This document shows positions 14,721 to 24,861 of a stretch of DNA of 64,000 nt, piece after piece; positions within the stretch are counted from its first letter, which is position 1; every line of letters starts with the position of its first letter. A program made the translations under genes and the position numbers. The DNA is from Sanguinoderma infundibulare (Eukaryota > Basidiomycota > Agaricomycetes > Polyporales > Polyporaceae). Below the pieces are notes generated by a model, which was given only the letters and a program-made list of their open reading frames with translations, ran no database searches and was not told where the DNA came from. The DNA is taken from positions 2,294,001-2,358,000 of the forward strand of contig JAVLRN010000007.1 in NCBI GenBank assembly GCA_032821775.1, read 5' to 3'.

Positions 14721-15526
14721 CTAACGTGCGGCGGCCCACCTCCTCTCTTGCATCCTCACGGTCACAAAGTGGCGCACCAAGTCCCCGACCTCGTTCCATC
14801 TCTGCCTGATCTCCTCCGGCGTCCCCACGTCCGCGTTCAGTTGCTCCATCATGTCGCGCTCCATCTCGCCTGTCCACGCAGACGGCACACAGCACAGCTC
14901 CGGGAACACGTCCGACAGGAACGCCGCGACAGGCACGAGGTCATCCACGACTGACAGCCCCACATTGAGTCTGTAGAGCTTGTCCTGGACTGTGCCACGC
15001 CCGGGGCGCGACTCGAGCCGCGGATATGGGGCACGTATCATATCCGTGTCCGTATTCACGTGGACTCCGAGCACGGAGAGTTCTGGACAGCATCGCGGGA
15101 AGGGGAGGAGGCCGGCAAGCGTTGGGGCCAGATGGCATGCGACGGGGTCCCGGACTGGACGGTCGATGCACAACTCAAGCCTGACGAGCTTGGGCCAGGC
15201 GAGCGCCATGTCAGCGAGGAAGGGGTCATCGATACATACTAGGTGCGTGATGTCGATGCCGAGGGTGTGGAGGTTGGCGAGTTCGAGGAGCGGTTCGAAG
15301 GTCGTGAGGTCGAAGCCAGGGCCGGTGTGTCTTGGGGAAAACATCTGACGAGAGGAGTCAAGTTTGGAACTATTCGCCAGAGCTCATGCGTCGCGGGACT
15401 GCAGAAGTACTTGCAAGTACGTGCAAGAGCAGCTAGAGTCCCTTCGTTGGCGAAGTCGCATATCTGTCTGAAACTTTCGGCGACGTGTATGGCATGGTGG
15501 GTTTCAGTTATTAGGACATCTGTCAT
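14721..15526 (-). pseudogene. F-box protein pseudogene with internal deletion
   Basis: The minus strand begins with a typical F-box start: HHAIHVAESFRQICDFA, then TLAALARTCKYFCSPATHEL and LTPLVRCFPQD. In intact family members a middle part of well over 100 residues follows. Here the sequence jumps, in another frame, to GFDLTTFEPLLELANLHTLG, then MALAWPKLVRLELC, LGVHVNTD and LNVGLSVVDDLVPVAAFL, and the C-terminus RWNEVGDLVRHFVTVRMQE. No GT-AG intron was found that joins the two frames and restores the missing middle. I therefore read it as an internally deleted, frameshifted gene. It could still express two short peptides. It is clearly related to the relic at 6911-7660 and lies at the other end of the GMC block. 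Confidence 0.6.
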
Positions 15527-15993
15527 CCCTTCAAATCCCCTGTCAACAACGACATCTGGACAATACTGTGTACTTACCAGTACGTTGGACCTTCGAGGCT
15601 AGCTGCCGAGCGAGTCGGTGCACCAGCGAGACTGAGGGACGTGTCACCGTGACGGCGCGGACTCGTGACCAGACGTGTCCGTGACGGCGGGCGCCATAAA
15701 GAGATACTTCGAAAGGAGCTGGCCACATCGCACTCCACCAGAGAGACGTCGCACGACGGACAAGGAAAGTCTGGGATCCATGATACAATTCTCGCCAACG
15801 GTTCGAAGACCGGGTACGAAGCACATACGCGAAGCAGCACTAAGCAGCAGTTCAGTGTCCTGGAGTGTCTACAATACGTACGCGTGCGGAAGATGTAGTG
15901 TACGGTGTGGGGCGGCGTGCGTGTATATATTAGCATTAAAAGAAAGAAAGTCCCGACATCCCACAGCCAACAGAAAACAAAAGCGACAGCCAT
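15527..15993. other. Intergenic, 3' side of aspartic protease gene
   Basis: About 470 bases upstream of the F-box pseudogene start and downstream of the protease stop, both on the minus strand. Short ORFs on both strands have no recognisable motif. Confidence 0.45.
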
Positions 15994-18154
15994 TCACAGA
16001 ACGTACAGCGAAGACAGCAGAGAGAGCGTGACGAGCACCACCGACGACCATTGCGCGCCGCCGGGCAGCCGGAGAGATGCCGCGGCCGCGTTCGCAGGCG
16101 TTGACGACGCCGCCGTCGGTGAGGGAGAAGATGCAGCAGAAGGATTCGATGTAGGCGTCGAAGCCGGACCGTTCGCAGTCCCGGACTGGGTTGCGCTCGG
16201 GCTTTGTGAAGTTGTAGTAGCCTCTTCGGTAATGAGACTGCTTGCGGTGGGCGCCGCATCCCCCTTGGCTAAAAAGCATACGGATGATTAGGAGTGGGAC
16301 ATGCGGGGTAGGACACGCGCACGAGACTTACATTCAAAGTTGCCCGACTTCTGCGCGTCGGCGACGGCCTGCGTGAAGAGCTGGTCCGCATTTTGAGGCA
16401 CGAGAGACACGAAGCCGATGCGAGGCGGGTCAACAGAGGGGTGCGTGAGGTTGCCATAGTAGAAGATGACCATGTTGCTCTTCAAGAACGGGTCTCCAAG
16501 GTTCCAGCTGAACAGGGCGCCGGAGCTGGGGGCGTCGGTGCTGACGACGTTGTTGGCAACGCAGTTCGTCACGTCGCCCTGGTTGTTCTGCGCCGTGAAG
16601 TCACGCGGGTCAATGGGGAACATCTTGCCGCCAATCTGGTACGTCAGGGTGTGGGGCACGTCGCAGGGGAGGATGGGCTGAGCATTGCTGTTCGCGGCGT
16701 AGGCGGGTGAGACCTTGGTCAGAATGTTGTTCACGACATCCTTGGGACCACGGATAAGGGAGTTGCCTGTGTCGATGAGAGCAGAAACCTCAGACGTGTT
16801 GAGGCCGGCACCGGGTTGAGCGGAGTTGGCGAGCTTCTTGCCATCGAGGTAGACAGCATCGATCGGAACCTCCCAGCGCCTGCAAAGCAATTGTCACTGA
16901 GAGGTTTTCGAGCGAACGGGAAAAAGTGCATACAAGGGGTATGTCTCGTTCGAGGCGAACGTGGGAGGAGAAAGGCCACCTTCCGCAGGGGCGTAGAGGC
17001 GCACCGGCACCCAGGTGATGTTAGACTCTTCGACGTCGTCCGGAAGCTGTCCAATGGTGATCTGACCCTCGCCAGAAACATCGATCGTGTCGCGCTGGAG
17101 AGTGATCTGTATAGCGATAAGCAGATATCCTGACGCAGTTGGCAAACTTCAGGACATACCGCGAACAGGGGATCGTCGATCATGTCCGCCTCGATGAGAC
17201 GCGACACAATCGGACCATAATTGGGGATTTGAGAAACGAACGTATCGGTACCTGACGGGTTGCTGAACTACACAAGACTGGACATGTCAGCGTTAAGCTT
17301 CCTGGAGTAAGTGGACAGTACATACCGCCGCATTGATGGCTGCTGCTTGAACGAAGCTGGTCGGACATGAGACAGGGAGGAACGACGAAGTATCCAAAAG
17401 AGCACATACCTTTGAGCGGGGAAGCCAAGGCCGAGGATACCTGCACCACCGTTCGAGACGGCAGAGTTGTCGGTGTCGTTAATCGCACCCAGGGGCTGGT
17501 TTGGCATAGTCAACGCGGCAAGCGTGACGGTATCGGTTCCAACAGGGCCGCTTGCGTGCGTGCCGCTGGTGGAGTCGCCGTATTGGAGCGAGACCGAGTT
17601 CCCTGAGGGCTTGAAGGTCTTGGAGACATCGTAGGGCTGCGCAGTCGATTGCTGGCATTGCGTGGTCTTGCAAGCGGTAGACATAACCCATAGATCGCTC
17701 GATCCGGTGTCTGCGGCCGGACGCACGTCAGACACACGTCCTCCTCACATACAGCTCGCATGAATTTTGATAGAACGGAACTCACCGATGTTGACGGCGG
17801 TAGTAGAGTTACCAATTGTTACGGCGACAGTGTAGAAGCTGGGCACACCGTCAATGTCGCGCGCGCGCGCACGATGATGGTTCTGGGACGTACAGGTCTG
17901 AACTATCACCGAGGCCGACTTCTCCACCGACAACGTCTCCGTTCTGGTCCCGTTTTTTGACCTCTCTGCGATGGTGTGCGAAGGAGAGCACGATCCCACC
18001 CTTCTTGGGCTTGGTGGACGTCGAGCTCTTGCTGCTTTTGAGGATGGGGGCAGAAGCGGAGGCGGGGAGAGGGACGGCCAGAACAAGCTCTAGGAGGGAA
18101 AGAACGAGAAGCGCAAGAGAAAGCGAGGAACTCCGGCTAGACGCGTACATCATG
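15994..18154 (-). CDS. A1-family aspartic protease, secreted, probably GPI-anchored
   Basis: A multi-exon minus-strand gene. Exon 1 has MMYASSRSSSLSLALLVLSL, a signal peptide, followed by a propeptide with KSSTSTKPKKGG and a KKRD dibasic site. Splicing leads to FYTVAVTIGN and then the first active-site motif DTGSSDLW. The exon after that includes the flap region SLQYGDSTSG. The second active-site motif is ALIDTGNSLIRG. The protein ends with a long Ser/Thr/Pro/Ala-rich stretch and a hydrophobic tail (SSVVLVTLSLLSSLYVL) directly before the stop, which is the layout of a GPI-anchor signal, as in yapsins and related wall proteases. It probably acts at the cell surface on extracellular or wall proteins. 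A candidate TATA element lies 145 bases upstream. All introns are short and keep the frame. The predicted length is about 550 residues. Confidence 0.9.
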
Positions 18155-18298
18155 AAGACAAGCGGGCGACCTGCGCAGAGAAGAAAACAGAAAGTATACC
18201 AGACAGCGAGAAAAGGAGGATCCCAGACCGTGCAGCCTTCCTTCGACCAGAGCGCGACAGGGAGAGCACAGAGAACGCGCCGAGACCGGGAGGCATGG

Positions 18299-18305
18299 TA
18301 TATAT
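18299..18305 (-). promoter_or_regulatory. Candidate TATA box of the aspartic protease gene
   Basis: TATATAT lies 145 bases upstream of the protease start codon. The position suits a TATA element with a 5' untranslated leader of about 100 bases. It rests on position and sequence only. Confidence 0.35.
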
Positions 18306-18306
18306 G

Positions 18307-19113
18307 TAAACTGCGATGACGGGATGAAGACAAGGCGGTCCAGTGCCCGCCAGTGGTTGCCAACCAACGAATCAGCCCCGTGTTCCTGGCCGAGCCACGC
18401 TCAAATCAAGCGCCTATGCCCACACTTGGCACCCGTCCCATTGGACGAGCACCGCAACAAGCTCCCGCCTCCTGTCCCTTTCGTACCCTTTTCGTCAACG
18501 CTTGTTAGCATCCCGTGTGATATCTTCGGGGCGAGAGCACAGAGCGACGCTAACAGCACTTCGACATCAAGGTCTTTTAATAGTTTTGATATGAGAGGTT
18601 GGAATCTCTGCGACTGATCGATGAACAAGAACAGGAGAACATTTCTGGGGAGACAAGCATCTGCATACTCGAACAGACCAGTTCGACCTCAGGGGGATGA
18701 TGTCCATGAAAGACAGGGCGCATGTGCAGCTCAAGCCTCGGAGATATACGACTGCATCTCAGTTACAACGTGTTGACAGATCGTTCACAAGGCTATGAAG
18801 CAACTCCTGGCATGGTGATGGTCACCAGTTATTCTGTCCAAGATCAGTCCCATTTCATGGTCCATCGAGCTGTGGCATGACAGACTGTACATGACACCGA
18901 AAAAACGGCGCAGCGAACATCGGTGGCTTGCGGGAAGTTGCAGCCACCCCACTGCGCTGATCACGGCATCCGTCCTGATTAACCGAAGCACAGCATCATT
19001 TACACGATGAGAATCGTACACACCAAGCCAAACGGACCCCGCGATGCCCGAGTCTCCGCCCGCCGATCCTTCCCATCCACCTCGACAGACGCACAAGCGA
19101 CACTCCAGGACAC
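18307..19113. other. Intergenic, upstream of protease and downstream of Prp6 gene
   Basis: About 800 bases without a believable gene. A minus-strand ORF of about 110 codons near 18785-19117 overlaps the 3' flank of the Prp6 gene and shows no motif. Confidence 0.45.
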
Positions 19114-22100
19114 TCAATGCAATGCCTCTGCCACTAGCTCCAGGATCTCCTTCGTGCTCTTCCGGGTATTCGCAACGTCCTTAGCAATAGGCTGCCACGT
19201 CGGTCCGTGCCGTGGCTCCGCGCTCAAGGCTTTCTTGATCACTTCCTCTTGTTGCTCCTATCAAACATTATCTGTCAGCGACGCGTCCCGCCCGGAAATC
19301 AAGCACGAACCTTGATCCCATGCTGGCGCTCAAACTTGAGCCACCACGCCCAGATGTCGCCCCAGGTGTCGCTCGGCTGCTCGTTCGCCGCGACCGCGCG
19401 GTCGAACCACCGCCGCGCCTGCTCGATCTTCCGCTCCGCCCAGAACAGGCGCGCCACGCTGCAGAGCACCCACGGATCGCTCCCAGCCTTTCGGAGCGCA
19501 TCAGCCGAGCGTGCCTTCCGTGTCGGTCGTGGCTCGGTCCAAATCGCCATTGACCACAGCACGCCCGAGGATGGGCACTCTTGCAATCCTAGATGACGAA
19601 GTGATCATCAGTTGCAAGCGCCACCCCAAGCTCGTGCACCCTGTTTCGGACACACCTCTCGCAAGCACGGTCTTCGCCTGAGCAGCGCCCCCGCTTCGTT
19701 CCTCAACTCCGACGGCCTCAGCCCACAGAACATCATTCCCAGGGTTCGCCAATCGAGCCTTGTCCAACAGAGCGCGTGCTTTTATGCTCTTGTTATCAGC
19801 TTCCTCGAGCCGGCTCGCCAGGACCCAGAGGTGTACGTCCTTGGGACACGCCTTGATCCCCGCAGCGTATGATGCACGAGCTGCAGCGAGGTCCTTCTGC
19901 TGCTGATGGATCTGGCCCTGGATCATGTACAGCTTCGCGAACTTGGGATACTTTTTGATTGCTGTCGCAAGTGTCTCAAGCGCATTGGACAGTTGTCCTT
20001 GCTGACGTTCGAACACAGCGGACTTCATCCAGATCTGCGGAACGACGATCAGTATTGCGTCCATCCACTAACTCGCACTCACGCTACTCACCCTCTGAGT
20101 ATCGGCGACCGTCCGCGCGCGGACGAGGAGCTCCTTCGCGACGCCAAGCTCGCCGTTCTCTGCCTCCAGCTTAACCGCAGCGAGCCAGATCTGCTCGCTC
20201 TCGGAGTTGGCCACGAAGGCGCGCTCGAGAACCTCGCGAGCAGCAGGTACGTCTCCGGCCAGCCACTTCTCCTTTGCCCACATGAGCCACAAGACCTCTG
20301 CCTGCGGACAACGACGAACGGCAAGTTCCAAGATGTCGTTGAGGGATTGCCTAAGCAAATTAGTGCCATAAACATCAGGCACTACGGCTAAATCAAGAAA
20401 ACATACCTCGTGCCATGAGCCTTCTCCAGGTCGGCGGCCTTCCGCCACAAACCCTTCCTTTCTGGGAAGACACGAAGAGCATAGGCAAGGATGGCTCGGG
20501 CGACCCCAATGGTGCCCTTGGCCTCTGCCGCTTCAGCGTCGCTGGTCCAGGTGTCAAGACGATCCTCCTCCTCGACATCCATAGCGACCGTGGCTTTGAT
20601 GATCGCCTCGCACGTACGGACCGCGCCCTCGTTCTCGCACCGCTCCGCCTCCTTGAGCCACTGCTCGCGCGTGAGGAGCACTTGGTGGCGGCGAAGTTGA
20701 CTAACACCAGCTTCGATGGTCTTGTCGACCATGGCAAGCTCCTTGTCGCGCTGCTCCTCCGTCTTCTCTGCGGCGTACGCCTCCTGCTCGAGGAGACGGC
20801 CAGCAGCAATCCAGATCTCATGGCTAGTTGGAATCGCCTTGCGAGCCTTGTTGAGCACAGCTTTCGCCTTCTCAGGAGATTCGAGGCGAGCGAGGGCGAG
20901 CCAGAGCTCCACCGATTGGGGAATAACCTCCACGGCGCGAGACAGCAGGATCCGCGCATCCTGTGCGGAGGACTCGAGGTTGACGGTCTCCTTCCACAGG
21001 CGCACAGAGTTCGGAATATGTTCAAGGGCTAACGATGTCACGTCAACAAGCAATACGTACACAGCGTCAAGTTTCATACCTTTCCGCAGCACGCGCTTCT
21101 TCGCCTTCACATCGTGCTCCAAATCGGAAGCAGCCATCCAGATCTTGACACTCTGACCGACGTGTTGTACCGCGCTTCCTAGGATGACCTTCGCATCGTC
21201 ATTATTCTGCGCAAACTTTATTAGCCACTCACAACTAAACGACGGATGTAACAAGACTCACATGCAATCGCGCCGCCTCCAGCCAGATGTCTTCGCTCTT
21301 TTGGCACAGCTCACAACCCGACTTGATAAGCTTCCGGGCAGCGACCATCCGTCCCGCATGCTCTTCCAAACGAGCTGCAGCGATCCAGCCGGGTGCGTGT
21401 TTGGGATTTGACTTGACAAGGGAGTCGAACAGCATGCGAGCACGCTTGATGTCTCCAATCTCCGCATCGGTTTTGAGCACGACGCTATCAAGCGAGGTGA
21501 GGTAGCCTTTTGGGTCAATGGATGTTTGCAGGCCAGAAGTAGCGGTGCCGGATACCTATTCCCATAGAACGTCGGCATATGTCGAACTAGATACAGAAGA
21601 ACGGCTCGCATCGACTCACCTGATCGAGCTTGAGAGAAAGGATTTTGTCACGAGCTTGGCTCATTTCAGCGAAGTTAGTCAGGGTACCGTTGTCGGCGGG
21701 CGTCTCAAAGCCGCCAGTCTGGATGCGAAAGTGAGTGGAGCTGAGGCAAGGCTGACAGAGTAGGACAGACGCACCGTTTGCTGGTGGGAATCCAACGAGG
21801 TCTCGTACTCGGTCCTAGCCCTGTCTCCGACAATGACGCTGTCGGATACAACGAATGACCTCTCGTCCTTTTTACGCTTTTTCCTCGTAAGATTGCCCAC
21901 CTCAGGAATGCCCTCCCATTCTTCGTCCGTGACCTGAGACAACCCGCGCTTGAGGTCCGCGAATTGCTGCTGGATCTTGGGACGTTCGGCTCGGTGTTTG
22001 GCTAGCTCCGCGTCCTCGCGGGCTTCTCTAAAGCGGCAGAACGGTCCAATGAGCATTACGACGAGGAATCGGTGGCGAGCGACGAACCTGCGAGCCCGTC

Positions 22101-22520
22101 TCCTGGCGTCCATGTTCTTGTCCACCATCTCGTATATCTTATCCGCCTCCTCATCATCCGCCTCATACGTTGTTCCCGCAAAGAGACCGTATTCGTTATC
22201 CGGATCCTGGAACTGGTCCGGGTCGACTTCGACTTCTTCGCCTCGCCTTGCTTGAGCCTCGCTAGAGCCACAAGTCAACTTGGCTGAACGGGTATATCTA
22301 GTAAAACCACTTACGCGACGACCTCTGCAGAGGGACCCTCCCGAGCTGGACCAATATCAGAACGGGTTGTGAAGCCAGAAGCACTGGAAGAAGGACGCCG
22401 TCAGTTACGGTTGGAGGATTAGACGGGGTCCTCTCACCCTCGACCAAGACCGGCCACATAGGAGGCCGGCGCTGGCATGGACAGGAAAGCCAACTTGTTG
22501 GGTTTGTTGTTCGCCGCCAT
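19114..22520 (-). CDS. PRP6: Pre-mRNA splicing factor Prp6 (U4/U6.U5 tri-snRNP)
   Basis: A large minus-strand gene with about ten short introns, close to 930 residues. The N-terminus MAANNKPNKLAFLSMPAPAS, then DPDQFQDPDNEYGLFAG and IYEMVDKNMDARRR, is the PRP1_N domain. Next are WEGIPEVGNLTRKKRKKDE and LTNFAEMSQARDKILSLKLDQ. The rest is a long run of HAT/TPR repeats with the family pattern of W, A and E residues, for example ILLSRAVEVIPQSVELWLAL, SEDIWLEAARLH, PNSVRLWKETVNLE, GDPWVLCSVARLFW-type and TWGDIWAWWLKFERQHG. Prp6 bridges U5 and U4/U6 in the tri-snRNP and is needed for the first splicing step. It acts in the nucleus and is essential in yeasts. The gene ends in EILELVAEALH. The frame is intact throughout. 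Confidence 0.95.
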
Positions 22521-22964
22521 GGTTAGTGGATAGACAGTGAAGCGACAGGAGATATATAGGCGGATGGGAGGGAGTGGTAAGGGGCGAGTCGAGTTAGCGC
22601 CTTCGGTTGAGGATTCCGCCGCTTAGCGCGGCTTCGAGTCAAGCGTCGATGAAGTGGAAGTCGTTGGTACCAACATCTGCCTGACTTGCCTTTATGCATT
22701 GTGAACTCATTTTTTGATCGCTACGTGTGGATGGCCCGGTTGTGTATGCCCGAGGCGAGTGATATTTAATGCCTCCTCTTGGTCCAGAACTGAATGCAGT
22801 TGGTATGTACATGTAGGTACAGCGTGATTAACGAACATGGCCACAGATTCGGAAGGGGCCCCAAGAATCCGAAATATATGCTACATAACGAACACAGTAA
22901 GAGTGTCCATGCATCTCACGTCTTCGACGCACAGTCGCTGCACACCGATGGTCATCACACCGCC
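22521..22964. other. Intergenic, upstream of Prp6
   Basis: About 440 bases between the Prp6 start and the stop of the next minus-strand gene. A GATATATAGG stretch lies about 30 bases before the Prp6 start codon, too close for a normal TATA box. Nothing else was seen. Confidence 0.45.
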
Positions 22965-24126
22965 CTACACATCCAAGGGCTCGACAAATGGCGGCCATGC
23001 GAAAGCCCTCTGCCCATCCCGTTGCTTAGCTTCGAGGATTTGCGCAACCTGGACGACCTGCGGCACTAAGGCCTTCGACTCCGGGGTGTTCGTTCGCGGA
23101 GGAGAGGAAGCGACGATCGCAGCGTACGACTTCTTCGGCGGCGTGGAGAGCGGAGCGGTCGAGTTGAGCTTGTGGTTGGTGTTGACGGAAACCTTGGGTC
23201 CTGTCGAACCGATCTCGCACGCCCCCGGCATGTCCTCGGGAGTCTTCGTCGCGTGGCGCAACTCGTCGTGCTCGTCGTCCGCGTCGAAGCCAGACTCGCT
23301 GCTCGACGTGAACTCCGAGCCGTCGAGCTGTCCGATCTCAACTTCGTCCTCGTTACGAAGGATCTTCGCCGCAATGTTGACGCGCACGCCAGAGGCGTTG
23401 ATTGGGGGTGGGACTTTGACGCGCCGGCTCAGGCGCGAGGGTGTCGCGTTGGAACGCACGTCGCTCTCGACCTCCCCGGGCGTATCGTTCGTTGGGATAC
23501 GATGAACCATCTCGGTCGTCATGCTGTAGTCGTGCTCGTCGTCGGAGTCGCGGAAGTCGCCATCGCGCATGCGAGCTTGACGACGCAGGGACTTGCTCCG
23601 CCGGAGCTCTCTCCGGACGAAGTTGGGGCTGGCCTCGGGACGGTCGTAGGTGTCCTCAAAGGTACCATCGATACTGGCCGAACCCACAACGGCAGTTGTG
23701 GAGAAGGCGGTCGGGAGTGGAGTGTTCATGTCAGGGGAAGAGAGTGTGGGGAACGAGCCGGGCGAGCCATAGTCTTGCATTAGCGATGGTGGACTTGGAG
23801 TACGACCTTGGGCCGTGTTAGGCGGCACGCGCACTTCGGATGCCACCGTCTTGGTCGAGCTATAGGACCAAACGGGGTTGAAGAGCGTGTCGGTGTAGAA
23901 GTCTCCTCCGATAGACTAGGCACCAGGTGAGTGATCCACACCGCAGCATTTGAACAAAGACCGTACTTACGGCATTGTACAGTTGTGGGGGAACGTGGGG
24001 AGAATAACCTGGCTGCCAAATGCCGCGACCGACTTGCGTCGTCGCGAATTTCGGTTTGGTGGAGGCGAATGGCTTCAGCTGCTCCTTCTTGGTTGGGCGA
24101 GAGATTATGCGTGAGAAGGTGCTCAT
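22965..24126 (-). CDS. Conserved-looking protein of unknown function, mostly disordered
   Basis: Two exons, about 365 residues. Exon 1 begins MSTFSRIISRPTKKEQLKPF and ends in PQLYNA. A GTAAGT...TAG intron follows, and exon 2 opens SIGGDFYTDTLFNPVWSYSS. The body is rich in Ser, Thr, Pro, Asp and Glu, with a basic patch RRELRRSKSLRRQARMRDG and acidic DSDDEHDYS. An SYAAIVASSP stretch lies near the C-terminus, which ends PPFVEPLDV. I recognise no domain. The short ordered N-terminus (GRGIWQPGYSPHVPPQLYNA) looks like the most conserved part. The regular frame, codon use and clean splice site support a real gene. Its role is unknown. Confidence 0.7.
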
Positions 24127-24861
24127 GTCGATGGATGAGACGAAGGAATATGTCGCGTGAAGGTCGTCGTGTCCGGGGTCGTGAGGTGCTATTGGTACAA
24201 GTTGGGGAAGGGGGGGGGGGGCAACGAGAGAGCCTGAGCACGATATGTGCAGAGGGGAAAGGCTGCCTATCTCGGTCGCGTTGACCGCGTCTTATACTTG
24301 CGCATGGTCCGGCAGTGGCACTCACTAGCACTAGCACTCCTTTGTAGCTGAAAGAAAGGCTTTTGACGTGGAATGGACCTTATAAGCTAAACTTCCTTTG
24401 CTGTTTTGATGCGTTATTTAGGTAGCGCTCCATTTACTAGGCCTCTCGGTTTTCGCGAGGGGTTTGGCTAACCTACTTAATAGCCTCATCGGTCTGGCAT
24501 GTGTCCTGAGAAGTACGGTACTGAGTCTTGCAGTTCCACTTGTTCGCACAGGGTATGACTACTACGCGTACGTCCCCCCGATGTCTCTTAGAGAGAAAAT
24601 GGAGTCCAGTCGCGGATAGACACGTAAAACAAAGCAAGCTGGTACCTGTTGCGCCTTGCCACTCGCGCGATTAGAGCACCAAATGACCCGGCCCGGAACT
24701 CGGGGAAGAATGCCATACATGGGCGCCTATCCCGACGTGGACTGAAGCCCGCGCTCTGCTCCGACGTCCTCGACCCTCCGCGACCCTGACGTTCTCCGCT
24801 TCCTCACCAGGACTCTCCCTCAAACCAGGAGAGATGTTCCGTCTGCTATCTTCCACCCTCC
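24127..24861. other. Divergent intergenic region with a G12 tract
   Basis: About 735 bases between two divergent genes, so a shared promoter region. A run of 12 G (24210-24221), preceded by GGGGAA, lies 84-95 bases upstream of the minus-strand start codon and reads as poly-C on that strand. The plus-strand start at 24862 is preceded by a pyrimidine-rich region. Confidence 0.5.
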
